The position numbers and the translations under genes are program-made. From assembly GCA_024639035.1 (NCBI GenBank), contig JAHEJE010000047.1, forward strand, positions 1 through 12,105: DNA of 12,105 nt, written 5' to 3'. The stretch's first letter is position 1; each line of letters starts with the position of its first letter. Source of the stretch: Alphaproteobacteria bacterium (GTDB lineage: Bacteria; Pseudomonadota; Alphaproteobacteria; Rhizobiales; Aestuariivirgaceae). Under the pieces are notes generated by a model. It was not told the origin of the DNA and did not search any database. It saw nothing but the letters and a program-made list of their open reading frames with translations. Below, piece after piece: positions 1 through 6,407 of the stretch.

Positions 1-638
1 ACCACCGTCAGACCGATGACCTCCTCGCTGATGCCCCACAGCGCGGCCAGTTCCACTGACCCTTCGACCAGAAGTTTGCCGCCATAGATCACCGCCCCGG
101 TGCCCAGTACCGTCAGCCCCAGGCTGATCCAGAACTTCGGACACCGCACGTTGAAAGGCTCTATCTCCTCTCCGGCCAGCGCCGCCGCAACTGCGGTTGC
201 CTTGCGTTCGCGCGACATCAGGGTCCACATATAGATCACCAGACCGCTGATGAAGACGACACCGGCCGTCCGCGTCAGTCCCCCGGCCAGACCCGCCAGT
301 GCCAGCATCACCGCCGTGGCGACCACCAGGCCGCCGTCGCGCCACAGCACCTGGCGCGAGCAGGTCATGGGGTAGATCACTGCCCCTGCCCCGAGGATCA
401 AGAGGATGTTGGCGATATTCGATCCGACGATATTGCCGATCGCCAGCCCCGGCACACCGCTGAGCGCTGCCTGCAGCGAGGTCACCAACTCCGGCGCCGA
501 AGTGCCCAGACCGACGACAACGATGCCGATCACCAGCGATGACACCCCGAGTTGCGCCGCCAATCCGCTGGCGCCGCGTACCAGCAGTTCGCCGCCGACC
601 AGCAGCAGCACAAACCCGCCAATCAAAGCCGTGATCAA
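1..638 (-). CDS. Na+/Ca2+ exchanger-family (CaCA, YrbG-like) antiporter, C-terminus cut by window edge
   Basis: Inner-membrane cation antiporter of the CaCA superfamily, expected to export Ca2+ in exchange for Na+ or H+. Translation from a TTG gives 212 complete residues before the window edge. The first alpha-repeat is plain: GLGTSAPE at residues 43-50, then GNIVGSNIANI at 68-78. The last visible residues, GISEEVIGLTVV, begin the second, inverted alpha-repeat, so roughly the last third is missing. Several hydrophobic segments are visible, starting with residues 4-16. TTG is chosen because an in-frame TAA lies about 12 codons upstream, no ATG or GTG lies between, and GGAG sits 7 bases before it. 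The gene follows phaB in the same direction, but a terminator lies between, so it is probably transcribed separately. The family assignment is firm; the ion specificity is not. Confidence 0.88.
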   Translation of the reverse strand, partial: MITALIGGFVLLLVGGELLVRGASGLAAQLGVSSLVIGIVVVGLGTSAPELVTSLQAALSGVPGLAIGNIVGSNIANILLILGAGAVIYPMTCSRQVLWRDGGLVVATAVMLALAGLAGGLTRTAGVVFISGLVIYMWTLMSRERKATAVAAALAGEEIEPFNVRCPKFWISLGLTVLGTGAVIYGGKLLVEGSVELAALWGISEEVIGLTV

Positions 639-737
639 TTGCCTGCTCCTGAAGCCGGGTTACCCATGCTGTCCCATGTAAGTTGTTCGGGCCAATTCGA
701 AAAGGGGCCAAGGCAATGTCGGTTCGTGTCGGCTCAG

Positions 738-773
738 CTCAACAAAACGCCCGGCTCCTTGCGGGAACCGAGC
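738..773 (-). terminator. Rho-independent terminator after phaB
   Basis: Read on the minus strand, a 10-base-pair stem (764-773 with 749-758, including two G-T pairs) closes a 5-base loop (759-763). It is followed by GTTTTGTTG. It lies about 30 bases after the phaB stop and before the antiporter gene, so it probably ends the phaA-phaB transcript. Confidence 0.65.
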
Positions 774-804
774 GGTTGGACCATGCCGGCAACAGCCTAT
801 CGCG

Positions 805-1530
805 TCAGGCCATGTACTGCCCGCCGTTGGCGGAGATTGTCGAACCGGTGATGAAACTGGCATCATCGCTGGCAAGGAATACGACGCAGCGGGCGATTTC
901 CTCCGGTTCGCCAAGCCGCCCAACCGGGATCTGTGGCAGAATCGCCTTGTTGAGCACCTCTTCGGGCACCGCGCGCACCATCTCGGTGCCGATGTATCCC
1001 GGACAGATCGCATTCACCGTGATGCCCTTGCGCGCACCTTCCTGGGCCAGCGCCCGGGTAAAGCCGATATCGCCGGCCTTGGAGGCGGAGTAGTTGACCT
1101 GACCCATCTGGCCTTTCTGGCCGTTGACGGAGGAAATGTTGACGATCCGCCCGAACCCGCGCTCGCGCATGCCTTCCCAAACCGGCCGGGTCATGTTGAA
1201 CAGCCCGCTCAGGTTGGTGTTGATCACCGCGCTCCACTGGTCCGGCGTCATCTTGTGAAACATGCCGTCGCGCGTGATGCCGGCATTGTTGACAAGAACA
1301 TCAATTGGCCCGAGGTCGGCTTCGACCTGCTTGATACCGGCTTCGCAAGCGTCGTACTCAGCCACGCTCCACTTGTAGACCGGAATTCCGGTTTCGCCCT
1401 TGAAGGCGTTGGCCGCTTCGTCGTTGCCGGCATAGCTGGCGGCAACCGAGTAGCCGGCATCTTTCAGTGCCTTCGAAATCGCCGCTCCGATGCCGCGGCT
1501 CCCGCCTGTCACAAGCGCAACACGTGCCAT
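805..1530 (-). CDS. phaB: Acetoacetyl-CoA reductase PhaB (NADPH-dependent, SDR family)
   Basis: Cytoplasmic short-chain dehydrogenase that reduces acetoacetyl-CoA to (R)-3-hydroxybutyryl-CoA, the monomer used by PHA synthase. The 241-residue product has the cofactor motif TGGSRGIG at 8-15, NNAG at 81-84, Asn106, and the catalytic triad Ser134, Tyr147, Lys151 (YSASK at 147-151). NGQKGQMGQVNYSASK and the C-terminal TISANGGQYM are typical of PhaB rather than FabG. Length is normal for the family. An upstream in-frame ATG would add 14 residues. I chose this start because GGGGAGG (1539-1545) lies 8 bases before it and the protein then begins directly with the Rossmann strand. The gene lies 71 bases after phaA in the same direction, with no terminator seen between, so the two form an operon. 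Confidence 0.95.
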   Translation of the reverse strand: MARVALVTGGSRGIGAAISKALKDAGYSVAASYAGNDEAANAFKGETGIPVYKWSVAEYDACEAGIKQVEADLGPIDVLVNNAGITRDGMFHKMTPDQWSAVINTNLSGLFNMTRPVWEGMRERGFGRIVNISSVNGQKGQMGQVNYSASKAGDIGFTRALAQEGARKGITVNAICPGYIGTEMVRAVPEEVLNKAILPQIPVGRLGEPEEIARCVVFLASDDASFITGSTISANGGQYMA

Positions 1531-1601
1531 ATCAGTGTCCTCCCCTATCGTGTTCAGATTGTGCGGCGTCACTCTTTGGACGACGCCTGCCGGTTAAAAT
1601 G

Positions 1602-2789
1602 TCAGTCCCGTTCCACGCACATGGCGATACCCATGCCGCCGCCGATGCACAGGGTCGCAAGACCCTTCTTGGCGTCGCGCCGTTGCATTTCATACAGCAG
1701 CGTGGTCAGCACCCGGGCTCCCGAGGCACCGATCGGATGGCCGATGGCGATGGCGCCGCCGTTGACGTTCACCTTGTCGGTATCCCAGCCGAGGTCCTTG
1801 TTGACCGCGCAAGCCTGAGCAGCGAATGCCTCGTTGGCTTCAACCAGATCCAGATCCTCATGCGCCCAGCCGGCTTTCTCAAGCGCCTGACGCGAGGCGG
1901 CGATCGGGCCGACGCCCATGATCGACGGATCGAGGCCGACCGATGCCCATGACACGATGCGTGCCATCGGCTTGGTGCCGCGCTTGTCGGCTTCGGCCTT
2001 TGACATCAGCACCACCACCGCAGCGCCGTCGTTGATGCCCGATGCATTGGCGGCGGTCACCGTGCCGTCTTTGGCGAAGGCCGGGCGGGGCTTTTGAACG
2101 CCCTCCAGCGTCGCGCCGTGTTTGATGTATTCATCCTCTTCGACGACGATATCGCCCTTGCGCGTCGAGATCGTCACCGGCGCGATTTCATCCTTGAACT
2201 TGCCGGCCTTCTGGGCCGCCTCTGCCTTATTCTGCGAGGCCACGGCAAAGGCATCCTGCTGGTCGCGGGTAATCTGCCACTGTTCGGCGACATTCTCCGC
2301 CGTTGTCCCCATGTGATAGCCATTGAAGGCATCGAACAGGCCATCCCTGAGCATGGTATCGACCATCTCGTAGTGACCCATTTTCACGCCGTTGCGCAGG
2401 TGTTGGCAATGGGGTGACTGGCTCATCGATTCCTGACCGCCGGCAACGACGATCGCAGCCGATCCGTCGGCGATCTGCTGGGCGCCCAGCGCCACTGCGC
2501 GCAAGCCCGAGCCGCAAAGCTGGTTCATGCCCCAGGCCGGCGCCTCGACCGGAATGCCGGCATTGACCGACGCCTGCCGCGCCGGGTTCTGCCCCTGCCC
2601 GGCGGTGAGAATTTGCCCCATGATGACTTCGCTGACGTCGCCCGGATCAACCTTGGCCCGCCCCAGGGCGGACTTGATGGCAACCGAACCCAATTCGGAA
2701 GCCGATACCGAACCCAAGGCGCCGCTGAACGATCCCACGGGCGTGCGGGCGGCGGAAACAATGACGATAGAATTATCGGTGGCGGTCAT
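1602..2789 (-). CDS. phaA: Acetyl-CoA C-acetyltransferase (beta-ketothiolase) PhaA
   Basis: Biosynthetic thiolase that condenses two acetyl-CoA into acetoacetyl-CoA, the first step of PHB synthesis. The 395-residue protein has full family length and all catalytic elements: nucleophile Cys92 in NQLCGSG, NEAFA at 319-323, His351 in GHPIGASG, and Cys381 in CIGGGMG. The start is supported by GGAGG 8 bases upstream. It is the first gene of the phaA-phaB operon and is transcribed away from phaR. Sites resembling PhaR operators lie upstream. A degradative acetyl-CoA acetyltransferase (AtoB) would look much the same, but the adjoining phaB and phaR settle the role. No phaC is visible here; in many alphaproteobacteria it lies elsewhere. 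Confidence 0.95.
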   Translation of the reverse strand: MTATDNSIVIVSAARTPVGSFSGALGSVSASELGSVAIKSALGRAKVDPGDVSEVIMGQILTAGQGQNPARQASVNAGIPVEAPAWGMNQLCGSGLRAVALGAQQIADGSAAIVVAGGQESMSQSPHCQHLRNGVKMGHYEMVDTMLRDGLFDAFNGYHMGTTAENVAEQWQITRDQQDAFAVASQNKAEAAQKAGKFKDEIAPVTISTRKGDIVVEEDEYIKHGATLEGVQKPRPAFAKDGTVTAANASGINDGAAVVVLMSKAEADKRGTKPMARIVSWASVGLDPSIMGVGPIAASRQALEKAGWAHEDLDLVEANEAFAAQACAVNKDLGWDTDKVNVNGGAIAIGHPIGASGARVLTTLLYEMQRRDAKKGLATLCIGGGMGIAMCVERD

Positions 2790-2864
2790 AACAATATCCT
2801 CCAGAGACTTTTGGCTGCGCGGTATCCCACGCCATCCAACACTAGTTTTTATGCGATGCCAAAC

Positions 2865-2893
2865 TTTATGTCAGTTTCTCCATTATGTTGCAA
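2865..2893 (-). promoter_or_regulatory. Candidate phaA promoter (-35/-10)
   Basis: On the minus strand TTGCAA (2888-2893) and CATAAA (2865-2870) are separated by exactly 17 bases. Each matches 4 of 6 positions of the sigma-70 consensus. The -10 lies about 75 bases before the phaA start. The -35 falls inside one of the putative PhaR sites, which would suit repression. The match is by eye only. Confidence 0.4.
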
Positions 2894-2898
2894 CGCAC
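2888..2898. promoter_or_regulatory. Putative PhaR operator site 1 (imperfect)
   Basis: TTGCAACGCAC has the same layout as the perfect site at 2910-2920, with the outer bases of the CTGC and GCAG half-sites changed. It overlaps the candidate phaA -35 box, and its start is 22 bases (about two DNA turns) from the start of the perfect site. Confidence 0.4.
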
Positions 2899-2909
2899 AA
2901 TTTTCGTAG

Positions 2910-2920
2910 CTGCAGCGCAG
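2910..2920. promoter_or_regulatory. Putative PhaR operator site 2 (perfect CTGC-N3-GCAG)
   Basis: CTGCAGCGCAG exactly fits the CTGC-N3-4-GCAG pattern reported, from memory, for PhaR of alphaproteobacteria such as Rhodobacter, Paracoccus and rhizobia. It lies between phaA and phaR, where autoregulation and phaA repression would be expected. Binding itself is inference. Confidence 0.6.
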
Positions 2921-2993
2921 ATTGTCTCACGTCTTTGGTCGTATGCGGCACAAATACTGCTCAAGCCGACCGCTGCTCCGACAACGCTTTGGA

Positions 2994-3023
2994 CTTGCAT
3001 TTGTGCACTGCAAGCCGCACAAA
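2994..3023. repeat. Nested TGC-rich inverted repeats upstream of phaR
   Basis: Two interleaved inverted repeats are visible: CTTGCA (2994-2999) with TGCAAG (3009-3014), and TTTGTGC (3000-3006) with GCACAAA (3017-3023). The palindrome GTGCAC (3003-3008) lies inside the cluster. CTGC at 3008-3011 and GCAC at 3017-3020 form a loose half-site pair with 5-base spacing. This could be a third PhaR site serving the phaR promoter. Confidence 0.4.
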
Positions 3024-3100
3024 GAAGCTGAAAACGGCCACCACAGGAAGTTGTAAAATTGCTTTTGGCCTGAAATGAGTGCTAACGGGAGTAGGCAGAG

Positions 3101-3709
3101 TTGAGCAAACGCGAAATCAACGAAGCAGACCCAGTTGTCGTCAAGAAGTACGCCAACCGCAGGCTCTACAACACATCTACAAGTGCCTATGTCACGCTTG
3201 ATGACCTGTCGACCATGGTAAAAGCCGGCGAGGATTTTGTCGTCTACGACGCTAAATCGGGCGCGGATATTACCCGTTCGGTTCTGACCCAGATCATCTT
3301 TGAGGAAGAGGCCAAGGGCCAGAACCTCCTGCCGATCAATTTCCTGCGCCAGTTGATCGGCTTTTATGGCGGCAGCATGCAGACCTTTGTGCCGAGCTAT
3401 CTCGAATTTTCCCTGGAATCCCTGACCCGTGAGCAGGAGCGGTTCCGCCAGCAACTGACTGAAATCGGTGGCGAACCGTTCAAGGCGATTGAAGATCACG
3501 CCAAGCGCAATATGGCGATGTTCCAGCAGGCCATGCGCATGTTCAATCCATTCGCCCCACCCGGCGAGGGTTTGGACGCATCAGATTCGTCTGAGGACGC
3601 CGATACTCCCGCCGAGAGCGAGGCATCCAGCAGCGAGCTCCAGGCCCTGCGGGAACAGATGGACGCCCTGCAACGCGAATTGCAATCCATCGCCAAAGCC
3701 AAGAAATAG
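3101..3709 (+). CDS. phaR: PHB synthesis repressor PhaR
   Basis: DNA-binding sensor of PHB: in related bacteria PhaR represses phasin and other pha genes and is released when it binds nascent PHB granules. The 202-residue protein shows the N-terminal PHB/PHA accumulation regulator DNA-binding domain at about 12-72, with KKYANRRLYNTSTSAYVTL at 15-33. The PHB_acc domain follows at about 78-118 (LPINFLRQLIGFYGG). An acidic, Ser-rich linker at 156-178 leads to a predicted coiled coil at 179-202. The start is TTG, preceded by GGGAG (3087-3091) at 9 bases; the family MSKRE-like N-terminus begins exactly there. A 9-codon frame starting at ATG 3075 ends in a TGA that overlaps this TTG. The gene is divergent from phaA and convergent with the GGDEF-EAL gene. 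Confidence 0.93.
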   Translation: MSKREINEADPVVVKKYANRRLYNTSTSAYVTLDDLSTMVKAGEDFVVYDAKSGADITRSVLTQIIFEEEAKGQNLLPINFLRQLIGFYGGSMQTFVPSYLEFSLESLTREQERFRQQLTEIGGEPFKAIEDHAKRNMAMFQQAMRMFNPFAPPGEGLDASDSSEDADTPAESEASSSELQALREQMDALQRELQSIAKAKK

Positions 3710-3739
3710 GCCGACACCTGGTTTCCGGGACGTGCGGCT

Positions 3740-3758
3740 CTAGGGGTCAGGACCCTAG
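3740..3758. terminator. Small hairpin between convergent phaR and GGDEF-EAL genes
   Basis: CTAGGG (3740-3745) pairs with CCCTAG (3753-3758) around a 7-base loop, in the 45-base gap between the two convergent genes. The TAG stop codon of the minus-strand gene lies in the right arm. There is no good T-run on either side, so terminator function is weakly supported. Confidence 0.3.
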
Positions 3759-6211
3759 TTCGCCCCGCCATAGGCCGCTTTGATCGCCTCCGCCATGGAG
3801 GTCTTGCCGACCGCCGCGTCCTCGCGACCGGCCGGTTTCGGTTTGTCACTGCCTGCGGCAAAATTGGCATCCAGCGCCGACACCGCCGACTTCAGGCGTG
3901 ACAGGTCCAGACTGACGCCAAACGGTTCAATGTCTTCCTCAGCATCCGGCTCACAGGGAATGGCCGGACCGCATGTCGCTTCATCAACCGAAACCACCAC
4001 ACCATCTGCGGCCTCGACAACTTCCGGCTCTCCGACAACTGGCACAAACGGTTCTTCTACCTGGTCACTCGCCGCCAGCGACGATTCCGGGTCATCGTCA
4101 TCCGGCGCCGTGGCGACAATTTGCTCCACGGCCTCCGGCTCGTCGTTCAGAACGACTTTGAATGCTTCGGGATTGGGATTGTCGACCTGGAACTCACCAA
4201 CCGACTCCGAACGATCGCCGGACCCCGGTTCTCCTTGCAAGCCTAGCGGGCTGCAGCTATCAGCGGCAGTTTCGTCAACTTCCAGCATTTCATTTTGCAC
4301 TTTGAACGCCGTCGCGTTGCTGTCTGTGTCAGGGCCTGCCTGCTCTCCCGCCAGCACGTCCGTCGGCAACCTGACGCCATTGCCGGCGTCGACCGGTTTT
4401 TCTTCCGCAACGCTCCCAGACGACGTCCAGGGCTCAACGATCACCGCATCGCCGAACAACCGGCCCTGCAGATAATCCACACCCATTTCCCGCAGCAACT
4501 CGGCATCCTCTGGCGTTTCCACCCATTCGGCGACGACCTTCAGGCCAAATTTCTTGGCCAGCTCAATCAGCGAGCGCACGAAATACTGATTGTCCTGATT
4601 GTGGCTCAAGTCTTCACAAAACATGCCGTCGATCTTGACCATGTCGACATTGAGCGCCTTGAGATTGCGAAAGGAGGTATAGCCGGCGCCAAAATCGTCT
4701 ATGGCCACTTTGCAGCCCAACTCGCGCAAACGGTTGACGAACACAGCGGCCTCATCGAGATCCTTCAGAACCGCCGATTCGGTGATCTCAACGATCAGCC
4801 GGGCGGCAACGTCGGGATGTTCGGATAGCTCCTCGGCAAGCTGGATATACCAGCGCGGATCGGCCGAGGTTGTGCCCGACACATTTATGCACATCTGGGC
4901 TTCTTCGAAATTCGTCAGCGTCTGGATCGCCAATTTGACCACGGTCTGATCGATGAGCCGCACCAGCCCGAGCTTCTCGGCAATCGGGATCAGATGCGAG
5001 GCGGCCACGATGTCGCCATCCTCGGAGCATTTCATCCGCAACAGTGCCTCGTGCATCACCGCCGCACCGCCGTCTGCCTTGACGATCGGCTGGAACGCCA
5101 GCGCAAACCGGTCTTCGCGAAGACCGGATACGATTTCGGCAGCACAGCGCGCATTGAGATCACGCACCGATATGCGTTCCTCCGACGGTTCAAACGCAAC
5201 GAAACAGTCTGACGTCTGGCGCTTGGCCTCAGCCAGGGCCTCTTCCGCAGCAGCCATGGCCGCATTTGCGCTATCGGCATGCTTGGGCAGAAACACACCA
5301 CCGATCGACAGCATCGCCCACACCGGGCCCAATTCCGTCTCGATCACACTGTCCCGGGCAACCCGCAAAAACCGCTCAGCGGCAAGTTGCAATTCGTCCT
5401 GGGTGCATTCGGTCAACAGAATGGCATATTTGGCGCCGGAGTACCGGGCAATGTGGTCGTCCTGGCGCACCACCCGGCCGAGCCTCTGGCCGACCGATAC
5501 AATCACCTCATCGGCGATATCGAAGCCGTAGGCATCGTTGACCACGGCCAGGTTGTTGATGATTGCAATCAGAAAACCGCAGCCAACGCCGCTCATTTCG
5601 GATTGGGCGATCGCACCTGCCAGCTTGTCGGCCATCCGTCCGCGATTCATCATGCCCGTCAGCGGATCGCAGTTGCTGAGAAACTCAAGCCGCTGATCGC
5701 GCTCGTGCCGGTCATCGATCGGCCGGATGACGCCGAATGCTTCCGCCGGCTTGCCGTCCTTTCCGGCATACCAGCGACCCGAATCCTCGACCCAGATCGA
5801 ACTCGACGATTGCCGCCCTTGGGGGCGCAGCCGGTACTCGATGCAATACGGAACACCGCTGCCGCTGTCGCTCTCGCGCGAGCGCATGACAACATCGAAA
5901 CGGCTCGTTGCATTTTCCGGATCGAGCAGGTCGGCAAAGCCGCGCCCGGTCTCGAGTTGGCTCGAATCGCCAATCTTCAGCAAGCTCGCCGCATTGCTGT
6001 TCCACAACAGCTTGTCGCTTGCCGTGGTCCAGTGATAGGCCGCCTCGCCCGCCGCCTCGACGGCGCGGCGTATGCGCTCCAGTTCTCCGACATCGCGGGC
6101 CTGCGCCATGGCAGCAACGGTATCGCTCGCCGATCCGCTGGTATCGGCTTGCGCGCCCCGAGCGGATTTCAGGGATTCAGACAGTGACAGCGCGGTAGTT
6201 TGGTCGCCCAC
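3755..6211 (-). CDS. PAS-like / degenerate GGDEF / EAL protein, probable c-di-GMP phosphodiesterase
   Basis: 818 residues from a GTG preceded by GGAGG at 4 bases. A GTG 11 codons upstream lacks a good site but cannot be excluded. No membrane segments are seen, so it is probably cytoplasmic. The order is a PAS-like sensor region (about 45-165), a GGDEF domain (about 175-345), an EAL domain (about 355-600) and a long acidic tail (600-818). The GGDEF signature is replaced by SGAKY (258-262), so cyclase activity is unlikely, but the I-site motif RQDD is present at 249-252. The EAL domain keeps EALLR (388-392), Asn443, Glu475 in EITES, DDFGAG (505-510), Lys526, AEWVE with both glutamates (561-565) and Gln582. 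It should therefore hydrolyse c-di-GMP, perhaps with GTP or c-di-GMP sensed by the inactive domain. The target pathway is unknown. Confidence 0.85.
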   Translation of the reverse strand: MGDQTTALSLSESLKSARGAQADTSGSASDTVAAMAQARDVGELERIRRAVEAAGEAAYHWTTASDKLLWNSNAASLLKIGDSSQLETGRGFADLLDPENATSRFDVVMRSRESDSGSGVPYCIEYRLRPQGRQSSSSIWVEDSGRWYAGKDGKPAEAFGVIRPIDDRHERDQRLEFLSNCDPLTGMMNRGRMADKLAGAIAQSEMSGVGCGFLIAIINNLAVVNDAYGFDIADEVIVSVGQRLGRVVRQDDHIARYSGAKYAILLTECTQDELQLAAERFLRVARDSVIETELGPVWAMLSIGGVFLPKHADSANAAMAAAEEALAEAKRQTSDCFVAFEPSEERISVRDLNARCAAEIVSGLREDRFALAFQPIVKADGGAAVMHEALLRMKCSEDGDIVAASHLIPIAEKLGLVRLIDQTVVKLAIQTLTNFEEAQMCINVSGTTSADPRWYIQLAEELSEHPDVAARLIVEITESAVLKDLDEAAVFVNRLRELGCKVAIDDFGAGYTSFRNLKALNVDMVKIDGMFCEDLSHNQDNQYFVRSLIELAKKFGLKVVAEWVETPEDAELLREMGVDYLQGRLFGDAVIVEPWTSSGSVAEEKPVDAGNGVRLPTDVLAGEQAGPDTDSNATAFKVQNEMLEVDETAADSCSPLGLQGEPGSGDRSESVGEFQVDNPNPEAFKVVLNDEPEAVEQIVATAPDDDDPESSLAASDQVEEPFVPVVGEPEVVEAADGVVVSVDEATCGPAIPCEPDAEEDIEPFGVSLDLSRLKSAVSALDANFAAGSDKPKPAGREDAAVGKTSMAEAIKAAYGGAN

Positions 6212-6215
6212 GTGA

Positions 6216-6220
6216 CCTCC
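6216..6220 (-). promoter_or_regulatory. Ribosome binding site deciding the GGDEF-EAL start
   Basis: GGAGG on the minus strand, 4 bases before the GTG at 6209-6211. It favours this GTG over the in-frame GTG at 6242-6244. The spacing is short but workable. Confidence 0.5.
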
Positions 6221-6306
6221 ACAAACTTTCAGCCTAAAACGCACCGGGCCCGCCCCCAGGGAACCACCAGTGCTTTTGGTTTCTCGAACTGTGAAACTAG
6301 GAGGAA

Positions 6307-6335
6307 ATCGTAAAGAAACGCGAAACGCGCTTCAA
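6307..6335 (-). promoter_or_regulatory. Candidate promoter of the GGDEF-EAL gene
   Basis: On the minus strand TTGAAG (6330-6335) and TACGAT (6307-6312) are separated by 17 bases. Each matches 4 of 6 consensus positions. They lie in the 196-base gap upstream of the gene, about 95 bases before its start. This gap otherwise shows no gene. Found by eye only. Confidence 0.35.
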
Positions 6336-6407
6336 AAATCCGGGCTTCAACAGAGACCCCTCGCATCAGGATGTTTTCTGCGGCTCGCCACGGCGCCTCC
6401 GAAGGCG

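Larger units (their letters stand above)
2790..3100. promoter_or_regulatory. Divergent phaA/phaR control region
   Basis: This 311-base stretch separates the divergent phaA and phaR genes and has no convincing gene. It is visibly richer in A and T than its surroundings. It contains a candidate phaA promoter, two 11-base sites of the form YTGC-N3-GCA-S spaced 22 bases apart, and a further cluster of TGC-rich inverted repeats at 2994-3023. Together these suggest two-way control by the PhaR protein encoded alongside. No clear sigma-70 promoter for phaR could be picked out by eye. Confidence 0.7.

Noticed and set aside
1531..1572. Upstream ATG of phaB adding 14 residues
   Set aside because: It lacks a good ribosome site, and the downstream ATG has GGGGAGG at 8 bases and gives the normal PhaB N-terminus.
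5279..6187. 302-codon open frame on the plus strand, antisense to the GGDEF-EAL gene
   Set aside because: No recognisable domain and no ribosome site; the opposite strand carries clear PAS-like, GGDEF and EAL sequence.
6394..6407. Hairpin CGCCT/AGGCG at the end of the ggt-like gene, considered as a terminator
   Set aside because: Only 5 base pairs, abutting the stop codon, and no T-run follows on the minus strand.
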